DNA of 64,000 nt from Scandinavium sp036495715 (GTDB taxonomy: Bacteria > Pseudomonadota > Gammaproteobacteria > Enterobacterales > Enterobacteriaceae): positions 1 through 64,000 of the forward strand of contig DASXML010000065.1 in the NCBI GenBank assembly GCA_036495715.1, given 5' to 3'. A model generated the notes under the pieces. The model made no database searches. It was not told the DNA's origin and saw only the letters and a program-made list of their open reading frames with translations. Below are positions 40,897-49,800 of this stretch, piece after piece (the stretch's first letter is position 1; each line of letters starts with the position of its first letter). The position numbers and the translations under genes were made by a program.

Positions 40897-41214
40897 ATGT
40901 CCTGGTTAATTCTTGTTGTTGCAGGTCTTCTCGAAGTGGTTTGGGCTGTCGGCCTGAAATATACCCATGGTTTTACGCGTCTGGCACCGAGTGTGATTAC
41001 GGCGGTGGCGATGATAGCCAGTATCGCGCTGTTGTCATGGGCGATGAAAACCCTGCCTGTCGGCACCGCTTATGCTATCTGGACCGGTATCGGCGCCGTC
41101 GGCGCAGCCGTTACGGGTATGCTTCTGCTCGGTGAATCGACCAGCGTGGCGCGTATTTTCAGCCTCGTGCTGATCGTCTGCGGAATTATCGGCCTGAAAC
41201 TCAGCGCCCACTAA
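40897..41214 (+). CDS. gdx: Guanidinium exporter Gdx (SugE), SMR family
   Basis: A 105-residue four-helix membrane protein of the small multidrug resistance family. Glu13 in GLLEVVWAVGLKYTHGF is the essential coupling residue, and AYAIWTGIGAVGAA is the family motif of the third helix. Gdx proteins export guanidinium in exchange for protons, and the guanidine-II riboswitch in front agrees with this. The last four bases overlap the end of the convergent blc gene. Confidence 0.97.
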   Translation: MSWLILVVAGLLEVVWAVGLKYTHGFTRLAPSVITAVAMIASIALLSWAMKTLPVGTAYAIWTGIGAVGAAVTGMLLLGESTSVARIFSLVLIVCGIIGLKLSAH

Positions 41215-41741
41215 TACGTCTGATTTACCCAAATTAATTTCTGAACGGGGAAACCCTGCCGGGTCGCGATATCCAGCATCTGTTGTTTCATTTCTGCGGA
41301 AATGGTCGGCGTACGTGCGAGGATCCATAAGTAATCGCGATCCGGCCCACACACCAGTGCGTGTTTGTACTCTTTATCAAGCGAGATAATGTTATAGCCC
41401 CCATAGAATGGCCCGAAGAAGGACACTTTCAGCGCCGCTCTGTCAGGTGAGCCGGTGAAATAGGCCACGCCATCTGTTTTCTGCCATATCCCGCGATCCG
41501 GGTTATAGCCTTTGTTCAGAACGTCAATCCCGCCATCGCTGCGAGAGCTATACGTGGCAGTGACTTTTTCCAGCCCACTTTCAAAATTGTGGTCCAGACG
41601 GGCGATTTCATACCAGGTGCCGAGGTATCGATTGGCATCAAAAGGGGAAACGACCGTCACGCCGGCCGGCGGAACAGGGTTACTACAGGCAACAACCAAA
41701 AACGCAGCAGCAACAGTCGCAATGATGGGCAGCAGACGCAT
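41211..41741 (-). CDS. blc: Outer-membrane lipoprotein Blc (bacterial lipocalin)
   Basis: A 176-residue lipocalin with lipobox VVAC (Cys19) and the lipocalin signatures NRYLGTWYEIARLDHNFE near residue 37 and VCGPDRDYLWILARTP near residue 130. It binds fatty acids or lysophospholipids at the outer membrane. In E. coli ampC lies between blc and frdD; here about 100 bases separate blc and frdD and no beta-lactamase gene is present. Confidence 0.96.
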   Translation of the reverse strand: MRLLPIIATVAAAFLVVACSNPVPPAGVTVVSPFDANRYLGTWYEIARLDHNFESGLEKVTATYSSRSDGGIDVLNKGYNPDRGIWQKTDGVAYFTGSPDRAALKVSFFGPFYGGYNIISLDKEYKHALVCGPDRDYLWILARTPTISAEMKQQMLDIATRQGFPVQKLIWVNQTY

Positions 41742-41813
41742 GGTAATGTCCTTGCAGGTTTTTTGTGAGTATAGATACCGGGCGCAGAAAAAGTACGAAG
41801 CGGGGAAAGAAAT

Positions 41814-41835
41814 ATGCCCGACGTGTGCCGGGCAT
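41814..41835 (-). terminator. Terminator after frdD
   Basis: ATGCCCG pairs with CGGGCAT around an eight-base loop, followed on the minus strand by ATTTCTTTCC. It ends the frd operon ahead of blc. Confidence 0.75.
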
Positions 41836-41842
41836 CTCAGCT

Positions 41843-42202
41843 TTAAATAAAAATGACACCAACAAGGGTGATAACAGTCAGGATTGCTGCCAGACCATAG
41901 AACACCCATTTGCCATTCGGTACATGAATTTTTAGGTCATGCATGGCGTGATGAATGCGGTGCAGGCCACACCACAGTGGCAGAACAATCATCAGGAACA
42001 GGAACGCGCGGCCAATGAAGCTCTGGGCAAAGGCCAGCACGCGCTCGTAGCTGAACGCGTCATGCGGCGCCAGACCGAGTGGCAGTAAAATGCCGACCAG
42101 CAGCACCATTACCGGTGCGATAATCGCACCCCACATGCCGCCTGCGCCAAACAGTCCCCAAAATACGGGCTCGTCCGAACGTTTTGGATTTGGATTGATC
42201 AT
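41843..42202 (-). CDS. frdD: Fumarate reductase membrane subunit FrdD
   Basis: A 119-residue membrane anchor with three helices (GGMWGAIIAPVMVLLVGILL; AFLFLMIVLPLWCGLHRIHH; VFYGLAAILTVITLVGVIFI). With FrdC it binds menaquinol and holds FrdAB at the membrane. The ATG at 42202 follows AAGGAGACC; longer upstream versions are not used in the family. Last gene of frdABCD. Confidence 0.97.
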   Translation of the reverse strand: MINPNPKRSDEPVFWGLFGAGGMWGAIIAPVMVLLVGILLPLGLAPHDAFSYERVLAFAQSFIGRAFLFLMIVLPLWCGLHRIHHAMHDLKIHVPNGKWVFYGLAAILTVITLVGVIFI

Positions 42203-42212
42203 TTTGGTCTCC

Positions 42213-42608
42213 TTACCAGAACAGTGCGACAAACAGAATGACGACGGTGACGACAATTGTCACACCCCACAGCGCTTTAATGACCGGCTCTGGCCCGAGT
42301 TTCTCGCCTTTAACGATAACGTTCGCCGCTTTTGGCGCCAGTTCGAACCAGGTTTTGGTATGCAGTAATGCCGCTGCCAGGGTAATCAGATTCAAAACGA
42401 CCACAATCGGGTTTTGCAGAAAACCGACGTATCCGGCCCACGATTCTGCGCCATGTTTCAGGGCGAAAAGCCCATAAATTAACACGATGCTGAACCATAC
42501 CGTCGGCACAGCGGTCCCTTCACGAATCATATAGAAGCGATAAAAGGGCAGTTTCTTCCACCACGTCGCGGTCATGGGCTGCACGTAGGGTTTGCGTTTA
42601 GTTGTCAT
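42213..42608 (-). CDS. frdC: Fumarate reductase membrane subunit FrdC
   Basis: A 131-residue three-helix membrane anchor starting TTKRKPYVQPMTATWWKKLP, with the conserved Glu in MIREGTAVPTVWF that takes part in quinone chemistry. It lies 10 bases upstream of frdD and 10 downstream of frdB in the operon. Confidence 0.97.
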   Translation of the reverse strand: MTTKRKPYVQPMTATWWKKLPFYRFYMIREGTAVPTVWFSIVLIYGLFALKHGAESWAGYVGFLQNPIVVVLNLITLAAALLHTKTWFELAPKAANVIVKGEKLGPEPVIKALWGVTIVVTVVILFVALFW

Positions 42609-42618
42609 GATGCACTCC

Positions 42619-43353
42619 TTAGCGTGGTTTCAGGGTGGCGATAAGAAAGTCCTTCGAACTTTCCACTTTGCCCTGCTGAATGGCGGCGGCTGGATCGACG
42701 TGCTTCGGACAAACTTCCGAGCAATAACCGACAAAGGTACAGCTCCAGACGCCATTCTTGCCGTTCAGTTGCGCCATGCGCTCCTTTTTACCGTGGTCGC
42801 GGCTGTCTTCGTTGTAGCGATGCGCCAGAGTAATCGCCGCCGGACCAATAAACTCCTTATTGAGACCAAACTGCGGGCAGGCCGCGTAGCACAGACCGCA
42901 GTTGATGCAGCCAGAGAACTGGTGGTATTTCGCCATCTGCGCCGGAGTCTGCTTATTAGGGCCTTGTTCCGGCGTGCGCGGGTTGCCAATGATATACGGC
43001 TTAATCGCTTCCAGACTTTCGATAAAGTGGGTCATATCAACCACTAAATCGCGTTCAATCGGGAAGTTCGCCAGCGCTTCGACTTTCAAGCCATTCACGT
43101 ATTCGCGCAGGAAAGTTTTACAGGCCAGTTTCGGCACCTTGTTAACCATCATGCCGCAGGAGCCGCAAATCGCCATACGGCAGGACCAGCGATAGCTTAG
43201 ATCCGGAGCGAGGTTATCTTTGATATAGCCGAGTGCGTCCAGTAGCGACGTTTGCTCGTCATAAGGCACGTCATAAAAAGCGCTGTGCGGGGCCGTGTCC
43301 ACTTCCGGGTTGTAGCGCACGATCTCGATTTTCAGGTTTTTCAACTCAGCCAT
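42619..43353 (-). CDS. frdB: Fumarate reductase iron-sulfur subunit FrdB
   Basis: A 244-residue protein with an N-terminal ferredoxin domain for the 2Fe-2S centre (SCRMAICGSCGMMVN) and a C-terminal domain with CINCGLCYAACP and CTFVGYCSEVCPKHVDP for the 4Fe-4S and 3Fe-4S centres. It conducts electrons from menaquinol to FrdA. Its start overlaps the end of frdA by eight bases. Confidence 0.98.
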   Translation of the reverse strand: MAELKNLKIEIVRYNPEVDTAPHSAFYDVPYDEQTSLLDALGYIKDNLAPDLSYRWSCRMAICGSCGMMVNKVPKLACKTFLREYVNGLKVEALANFPIERDLVVDMTHFIESLEAIKPYIIGNPRTPEQGPNKQTPAQMAKYHQFSGCINCGLCYAACPQFGLNKEFIGPAAITLAHRYNEDSRDHGKKERMAQLNGKNGVWSCTFVGYCSEVCPKHVDPAAAIQQGKVESSKDFLIATLKPR

Positions 43354-45136
43354 TTGCCGTCTCCTTCTTCTCGGCTGCTTCCGCTTCTGCCCCGTAAACG
43401 CGTTTTGCAGGAGGCAGCGTCGTGATTTTCACATCGCTATAGTCGAGGCGCGTGGTGCCATCGGTATCGCGGAAAGCGAGGGTGTGCTTAAGGAAGTTAA
43501 CGTCATCACGCTCGGTGCAGCCTTCGTCTAAACGCTGATGTGCGCCACGAGACTCCTTACGTGCAAGGGCTGAATGCGCCATACATTCCGCCACGTTCAG
43601 GCCGTGGCCCAACTCGATGGTGTACAGCAGATCGGTGTTGAACACGCTTGAGGTATCGGTAATGCGTACGCGCTTAAAGCGTTCCTGCAATTCCGCGAGC
43701 TTATCAATGGTTTTTTGCATCAGTTCTGGCGTGCGGTAGATGCCACAGCCTTCTTCCATCGACAGGCCCATTTCATCGCGAATTTTCGCCCAGTTTTCGT
43801 TGCCTTCTTGATTCACCAACGCTTTGAGGCGTTTTTCAACATCGACAACCTGCGCATCCAGCGCTGCGCTGTTGGCAACGCCTGCGGTTGAGGCTCGTTC
43901 CATGGCGCGTTCACCCGCCATGCGGCCAAACACCACCAGTTCTGCCAGTGAGTTGGAACCCAAACGGTTTGCGCCGTGCAGGCCAACAGAGGAACATTCA
44001 CCGACAGCGAACAGGCCTTTGATACGGCTTTCGCACTGCTGATCGGTTTCAATGCCGCCCATGGTGTAATGTGCGGTTGGACGCACCGGAATCGGTTCTT
44101 TCACCGGGTCTACACCCACGTAAGCTTTTGCCAATTCGCAAATGAACGGTAAACGCTCGAGCAGTTTTTTCTCGCCGAGATGACGCAGGTCGAGATATAC
44201 CACGTCGCCGCGCGGCGTCGGGATGGTGTTGCCTTTGCGCCATTCGTGCCAGAACGCCTGCGACACTTTATCGCGCGGGCCCAGCTCCATATATTTGTTC
44301 TTCGGCTCACCAAGCGGGGTTTCCGGACCCATGCCGTAGTCCTGTAAATAGCGATAGCCGTCTTTATTCACCAGAATACCGCCTTCACCGCGGCAGCCTT
44401 CGGTCATCAGGATACCGGAACCCGGCAGACCGGTCGGATGATACTGAACGAATTCCATATCACGCAGCGGTACGCCGTGGCTCAGCGCCATGCCCATACC
44501 ATCGCCGGTGACGATGCCGCCGTTGGTGTTGTAGCGATAAACACGCCCGGCACCGCCTGTCGCCATTACGACCGCATTGGCGCGGATCTGCATCAGCGTG
44601 CCTTCCATCATGTTCATTGCCACCAGACCACGCGCCTGGCCGTCATCGACCAGAATATCCAGCACAAAGTGCTCGTCAAAACGTTGAATTTGCGGGAATT
44701 GCAGTGACGTCTGGAAGAGCGTGTGCAGCATATGGAAGCCGGTTTTATCGGCGGCGAACCAGGTACGTTCGATTTTCATTCCACCGAAACGTCGCACGTT
44801 CACCGACCCGTCTTCACGACGGCTCCAGGGGCAACCCCATTGCTCGAGTTGGGTCATTTCGGTCGGGCAGTGGTGGACGAAGTAGTCCACGACGTCCTGC
44901 TCACAGAGCCAGTCGCCCCCGGATACGGTATCGTTAAAATGGTACTCAAAGCTGTCATGATCCTGCGTGACCGCTGCGGAACCGCCTTCAGCGGCAACGG
45001 TATGACTGCGCATGGGATAGACTTTCGAAATCAGTGCGATTTTAGCGCTGGGATTGGCTTGTGCTGCGGCAATCGCAGCCCGTAATCCCGCTCCGCCAGC
45101 ACCTATAACGACCAGATCGGCATGAAAGGTTTGCAC
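43346..45136 (-). CDS. frdA: Fumarate reductase flavoprotein subunit FrdA
   Basis: A 596-residue catalytic subunit that reduces fumarate to succinate in anaerobic respiration. It has the FAD-binding GAGGAGLRAA at residue 12, the flavin-linked His in MRSHTVAAEGG, and substrate-site residues in HPTGLPGSGILMTEGCRGEG and ARPTAHYTMGG-like sequence (RPTAHYTMGGIETD). First gene of frdABCD, with an FNR-like site upstream; aspA and dcuA in the window feed the same pathway. Confidence 0.98.
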   Translation of the reverse strand: MQTFHADLVVIGAGGAGLRAAIAAAQANPSAKIALISKVYPMRSHTVAAEGGSAAVTQDHDSFEYHFNDTVSGGDWLCEQDVVDYFVHHCPTEMTQLEQWGCPWSRREDGSVNVRRFGGMKIERTWFAADKTGFHMLHTLFQTSLQFPQIQRFDEHFVLDILVDDGQARGLVAMNMMEGTLMQIRANAVVMATGGAGRVYRYNTNGGIVTGDGMGMALSHGVPLRDMEFVQYHPTGLPGSGILMTEGCRGEGGILVNKDGYRYLQDYGMGPETPLGEPKNKYMELGPRDKVSQAFWHEWRKGNTIPTPRGDVVYLDLRHLGEKKLLERLPFICELAKAYVGVDPVKEPIPVRPTAHYTMGGIETDQQCESRIKGLFAVGECSSVGLHGANRLGSNSLAELVVFGRMAGERAMERASTAGVANSAALDAQVVDVEKRLKALVNQEGNENWAKIRDEMGLSMEEGCGIYRTPELMQKTIDKLAELQERFKRVRITDTSSVFNTDLLYTIELGHGLNVAECMAHSALARKESRGAHQRLDEGCTERDDVNFLKHTLAFRDTDGTTRLDYSDVKITTLPPAKRVYGAEAEAAEKKETANG

Positions 45137-45274
45137 GACATTCCTCCAGAATTGTTGTTATTTCGCAACACACCTAACCAAAGGTAGTTCACTCAGTCGG
45201 CATGGCAATTGCGAAAGCGTTTCCACTGCTCCTTTATGGGTAACGCAGTATATCCGCAAGGTTGTGAGGGAAAA

Positions 45275-45288
45275 TTGACGCGTTCGAT
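45275..45288 (-). promoter_or_regulatory. FNR-binding site of the frd promoter
   Basis: TTGACGCGTTCGAT, on the minus strand ATCGAACGCGTCAA inside an A/T-rich frame, closely matches the E. coli frdA FNR site (ATCGATCTCGTCAA). It lies about 140 bases before frdA in the 312-base region shared with the divergent epmA gene. Confidence 0.75.
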
Positions 45289-45448
45289 TTTTTTGCTGAT
45301 CCATTCGACTGTTTATCATCGAAATTGATGGACTGCGTCACGAAATCCCGTTTACGTGGCAAACGGGCGATTTCACCGGGCAAAATTTGTCTCATGCAGC
45401 GCTTGCGAGTAGACTTCGTGCCCTTATTTGTCTTCGGAGAGTTTTACC

Positions 45449-46426
45449 ATGAGCGAAACGGCCACCTGGCAGCCGAGCGCCTCCATCCCCAATCTGTTAA
45501 AACGCGCGGCCATTATGGCGGAAATCCGCCGCTTCTTTACCGACCGCGGTGTGCTGGAGGTGGAAACGCCGTGCATGAGTCAGGCGACGGTAACGGATAT
45601 TCATCTGGTGCCGTTTGAGACGCGTTTCGTCGGTCCCGGCCATTCTCAGGGTATTAATCTCTACATGATGACCAGCCCGGAATACCACATGAAGCGCCTG
45701 CTGGCTGCGGGATGTGGCCCGGTGTTCCAGTTATGCAGAAGCTTCCGTAACGAAGAGATGGGGCGTCATCACAACCCAGAATTCACCATGCTGGAGTGGT
45801 ATCGTCCGCACTACGACATGTATCGCTTGATCAATGAAGTCGATGATCTGCTACAGCAGGTACTGGAATGTCAGCCAGCGGAAAGCCTCTCTTATCAGCA
45901 GGCGTTTCAGCGTCATCTGGAAATTGATCCGCTGTCGGCGGATAAAACGCAGTTGCGTGAAGTGGCGGCGAAACTCGATCTCAGCAATATCGCAGACACC
46001 GAAGAAGATCGCGATACGCTGCTTCAACTGCTGTTTGCTATGGGTGTTGAGCCGCATATCGGCAAAGATCGCCCGACGTTTGTTTACCATTTCCCGGCAA
46101 GTCAGGCGTCATTGGCGCAGATCAGCACCGAAGATCACCGCGTAGCGGAACGCTTCGAGGTGTATTACAAAGGCATTGAACTGGCGAATGGTTTCCACGA
46201 ACTGACCGACGCTCGCGAACAGCAGCAGCGTTTCGAGCAGGATAACCGCAAACGCGCCGCGCGCGGCCTGCCGCAGCAGCCTATTGACGTCAATCTGTTG
46301 GAAGCACTGAAAGCAGGGCTGCCGGACAGCTCCGGCGTCGCGCTGGGCGTTGACCGCCTGGTTATGCTGGCGTTGGGCGCGGAAAGCATCGGCGACGTGA
46401 TGGCCTTTACGGTCGATAGAGCGTAG
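45449..46426 (+). CDS. epmA: EF-P-lysine ligase EpmA (GenX/PoxA)
   Basis: A 325-residue class II lysyl-tRNA-synthetase-like protein without the tRNA anticodon domain. It attaches (R)-beta-lysine from EpmB to Lys34 of EF-P. Class II motifs are visible: motif 2 FRNEEMGRHHNPEFTMLEWY and motif 3 GVALGVDRLVML. The ATG at 45449 matches the family start (MSETATWQPSASIPNLLKRA). A strong hairpin terminator follows. Confidence 0.97.
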   Translation: MSETATWQPSASIPNLLKRAAIMAEIRRFFTDRGVLEVETPCMSQATVTDIHLVPFETRFVGPGHSQGINLYMMTSPEYHMKRLLAAGCGPVFQLCRSFRNEEMGRHHNPEFTMLEWYRPHYDMYRLINEVDDLLQQVLECQPAESLSYQQAFQRHLEIDPLSADKTQLREVAAKLDLSNIADTEEDRDTLLQLLFAMGVEPHIGKDRPTFVYHFPASQASLAQISTEDHRVAERFEVYYKGIELANGFHELTDAREQQQRFEQDNRKRAARGLPQQPIDVNLLEALKAGLPDSSGVALGVDRLVMLALGAESIGDVMAFTVDRA

Positions 46427-46432
46427 TCGTCT

Positions 46433-46463
46433 CTTCGCCCTCTTCTGTCGGAAGAGGGCGAAG
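46433..46463. terminator. Terminator between epmA and mscM
   Basis: CTTCGCCCTCTTC pairs with GAAGAGGGCGAAG around TGTCG, thirteen perfect pairs, between the convergent genes epmA and mscM. T-runs are absent. Confidence 0.75.
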
Positions 46464-46477
46464 CCGAACGCCTGAAC

Positions 46478-49400
46478 TTACAAACTTCCCGCCGGGCGGC
46501 TACGCCCCGTTGACGTCAGTGTCCTTCCTGTTTTTCGTCCATCCATCGTTTCTAAACGCATCTGGAACGGTGGGAATGGCATATCGATGCCGTGCTCGCG
46601 GAAGCCAGCCAGAATCAGCTGGTGAATTTCATGACGTAGCGGCATACGGTGAATCATCTCGGCGGCGTAGATACGCAGCTCAAAAATCTGAATACCCTGC
46701 TGCAAATCCACCAGGAATACCTCCGGCGCCGGATTGTCGATAACCAGCGAGCAGCGTTCTGCGGCGGTCATCAGAATCTGTGTCACTTCTTCGCTGTTGG
46801 CATCCGACGGGGCCGGAACGGTCAATACCACACGGGTAACGGAATCCGACAGTGACCAGTTGATAAACTGCTCGGTGATAAACGCTTTGTTCGGCACGAT
46901 GATCTCTTTGCGATCCCAGTCGCTGATCGTCGTGGCGCGGGTGTTGATCTTCGTTACGCTACCGGTCAGATCGCGGATCGTCACAGTGTCGCCAATGCGG
47001 ATCGGTTTTTCGAACAGGATTATCAGGCCAGAAATAAAGTTGGCGAAGATCTCCTGTAAGCCAAATCCAAGACCGACACCGAGTGCGGCAACCAGCCATT
47101 GTAGTTTTGCCCACTCGATACCAATCATCGAGAAGCCCACCAGGCCGCCAATCAGCATCAACAAATATTTGGTGATGGTGGTGATGGCATAACCGGTGCC
47201 CGGTGTGAGGCTGAGGTGTTGTAACACCGCCAGTTCAAGCAGCGCGGGGAGGTTACGCACCAGCTGGGTTGTGACAATAAACACCAGAATGGCGATCAGC
47301 ACGGCCCCAAGCGTAATCGGTTCAAGACTTTCGACCCCTTGCACCGTCGAGGTGACATCCCACAGCGAGATGTTTTCAAGGAAGCTAAATGCCGAGTGAA
47401 TTTCTGACCACAGCACAATAACTGACACCAATGCGATCAACATCAAAATGGAACGCACCAGCCGCAGCGACTGCGCGCTGAGGGTGTCGAGATCTACTTC
47501 GCTGAGATCCACTTCCGGTGAACCTTCAAACGTGGTGCTGTGGTGCGGATCCTCTTCGCCGCGTGCGCGCTGAGCCAGCATTTCCGCACGGCGATGTTTG
47601 GCGCGGTCAAAGGCGATACGACGGCGCTGGATCAGCATCCAGCGGCGGATTACGTGATAAATCACCAGCAGCAGGAACCAGATGGCGACAGACGTTTCCA
47701 GACGCGCCAGTAACGCTTCAGCCGTTGCCAGATAACCGACCAAAGCGGCCAGAATGGCGACCAGCGGTGCACCCATCAGCAGGTTCCACAGCATCCGGTT
47801 GAGCATGTTCTCGCCGCTGCCCTCTTTATCGACGTACAGCGGGATCCCGGCACGTTTTAAACTCAGTGTCACAATGGCTAAAGCGCCGCAGATCAGCACG
47901 AAGCAGAGTCTGCCGAGTGAGGAGATGAATTCGCGGTCGCGAAGATTATCGAACATAAACAGCGCCATAATCAGCGGCACGATAAGCCCGATACTCATCA
48001 GGTAATAGCGCATTGCCCGCGCGACACGATTATGTGGCCAGCCGAAATGCGCGATGAACAGGCCATTCGGGCGGGCGAAGGCGGCACAAATCATCACCAC
48101 CCATAGCAGCGGAACCGTCGCGGTAACACCGTTGCCAATGGCTACTGCGCGTGGGTACGGCCAGGCTTCCTGCAATCCATAACCGAGCGTCATCCACAGC
48201 ACTGGCAGCGGTGAAGCCACCAGAATCGACCAGAACACCGTGCGCAGCGTGAGCCAGAAGTGATCCTGCGTCACTTTACCTACCCGGCTGCTGGAACGTT
48301 CCAGAAAGCGTGTGAAGTGCTTGCGCGAGCTGATACTGAAGCCAACGAGGATCAGCGCGGCGAACAACGGGATCAGTGTCTCTTTGCTGGTCAGCATCAT
48401 CACCGACGCTTTGCCGAGTTGGCTAAAGGTGTCGAGTGAAATCAGGCGATGCAGATCCCGCGCGATGTCCAGTGGCCAGGCGAAAGTGATAGGGCTGACG
48501 TCAGACGTCCAGAACAGATAGCGGTGGGTCGCCTCGTTAATTTCTTTGAGCGCATCTTCTAACTGACCATTGGTCACTTTCAGTTTAGTCAGCTCAAGAA
48601 TGAGCGTATCGCCGCCCTGCAACAACGAGTTCAGTAACTCGCGCTGTGTGCGTAACTGGGCATCCAGGATCCGTGATTCATTCGATGTGAGCGCTTTTCC
48701 GTCGGCCAACTGCACCGGCTTAGTGCTGAGCAGTTTTTCATAGTTCAAACGATGGACGCGCAACTGCGCCATCTCGGTATCAAGCTGCTGCGGCTTGGGC
48801 ATTTCCGGCAGGCGAGAAACCTGATCGCGCAACGTTTCGCCCAGCAAATTAGAGGAGCCCAGCCACTGCGATTGCTCGCGTAGGGTATTAAGCGCCTGAC
48901 GCACCTGCAATGTCTGGTTAGTGGCTTGTCGCTGCTGCGATGCCACAAGATCCATGCGTTGCGCCTGCTGGTTGAGCGCCTGTGACAGCTCGCGGTTGCG
49001 GGTGAATTGTTCGACGATCTCCGGGGGGAGATCGGCGTTGTTTTCGGCTAATAATTCGGTGCTTTCCAGCGCTTTTTCAGCTTCGCGCTGGCGTTGGCTG
49101 TTGAGCTGATTACGCAGCGCCTGAAGGTAGGCATCAAGCTGTTCGCTTTGCTTTTGTGCAAGCTCCGAGCGCATACGCGCCAGTTCTTGACGGTTGTTGG
49201 CAGAAAGCTGTGCCAGTTCAAGTTCATCCACCAGGGCTTTCAGCTTGGCAGATTCCGCCTGCAAACTCAGATTTTGCGCCTGTGCACCCTTGCCGGAGGC
49301 ACTGCCAACCCGGCGTTCAATATCGTTGAGTTGGCGGCGTGCGTCAGTTTGTTGCTGTGGCAACTGGCTGAGCGAATCGGCAATTTCCCGGGCGCGTTCC

Positions 49401-49783
49401 TGCTCCTGCTGAGCCTGCCGGCTCTTTTCCACCAGTTGGCTGCTGACCTGCAGAATTTCCTGATTCAGTGCATCGGTAGTGAGTCCTTCTGGCGCTGGAC
49501 GCGGCTCATCGCTCTGCTTCGCCAGCTGCGAGCGGAGTGTTTGGGACAGTTTGGGGAAGTTATCGATGGCTTGTTGATATTGCTGAGCGCGCTCAAGCGA
49601 ACCTTTGCGTTCTTCGAGCGCGTTCAGCGCGGACTGGAGCGCCGCGACGGCTTCAGGCTGAGCGGGCTTCGCCGCTTTCGCCTGTTCCAGTTCCTGGGTA
49701 ATTTGTTTGGCGTCAGGAGCGCTTGCAGCGTACGCCCCCATGCTGAGGCACCAGGCCATCAGAAAAGTGATAATCAGGCGCAC
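46478..49783 (-). CDS. mscM: Miniconductance mechanosensitive channel MscM (YjeP)
   Basis: A 1101-residue protein of the MscS superfamily. It has a signal peptide (residues 1-20), a long periplasmic part to about residue 480 rich in Gln/Glu coiled coil (EQARAQQEQERAREIADSL-like repeats), then about eleven membrane helices, and a C-terminal MscS core (GLGFGLQEIFANFISGLIIL; IRIGDTVTIRDLTGSVTKIN). It opens under membrane tension to protect against hypo-osmotic shock. It follows psd by 17 bases; in E. coli the two form an operon. Confidence 0.96.
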   Translation of the reverse strand: MRLIITFLMAWCLSMGAYAASAPDAKQITQELEQAKAAKPAQPEAVAALQSALNALEERKGSLERAQQYQQAIDNFPKLSQTLRSQLAKQSDEPRPAPEGLTTDALNQEILQVSSQLVEKSRQAQQEQERAREIADSLSQLPQQQTDARRQLNDIERRVGSASGKGAQAQNLSLQAESAKLKALVDELELAQLSANNRQELARMRSELAQKQSEQLDAYLQALRNQLNSQRQREAEKALESTELLAENNADLPPEIVEQFTRNRELSQALNQQAQRMDLVASQQRQATNQTLQVRQALNTLREQSQWLGSSNLLGETLRDQVSRLPEMPKPQQLDTEMAQLRVHRLNYEKLLSTKPVQLADGKALTSNESRILDAQLRTQRELLNSLLQGGDTLILELTKLKVTNGQLEDALKEINEATHRYLFWTSDVSPITFAWPLDIARDLHRLISLDTFSQLGKASVMMLTSKETLIPLFAALILVGFSISSRKHFTRFLERSSSRVGKVTQDHFWLTLRTVFWSILVASPLPVLWMTLGYGLQEAWPYPRAVAIGNGVTATVPLLWVVMICAAFARPNGLFIAHFGWPHNRVARAMRYYLMSIGLIVPLIMALFMFDNLRDREFISSLGRLCFVLICGALAIVTLSLKRAGIPLYVDKEGSGENMLNRMLWNLLMGAPLVAILAALVGYLATAEALLARLETSVAIWFLLLVIYHVIRRWMLIQRRRIAFDRAKHRRAEMLAQRARGEEDPHHSTTFEGSPEVDLSEVDLDTLSAQSLRLVRSILMLIALVSVIVLWSEIHSAFSFLENISLWDVTSTVQGVESLEPITLGAVLIAILVFIVTTQLVRNLPALLELAVLQHLSLTPGTGYAITTITKYLLMLIGGLVGFSMIGIEWAKLQWLVAALGVGLGFGLQEIFANFISGLIILFEKPIRIGDTVTIRDLTGSVTKINTRATTISDWDRKEIIVPNKAFITEQFINWSLSDSVTRVVLTVPAPSDANSEEVTQILMTAAERCSLVIDNPAPEVFLVDLQQGIQIFELRIYAAEMIHRMPLRHEIHQLILAGFREHGIDMPFPPFQMRLETMDGRKTGRTLTSTGRSRPAGSL

Positions 49784-49800
49784 GTCAGCGATCCTTCTGG

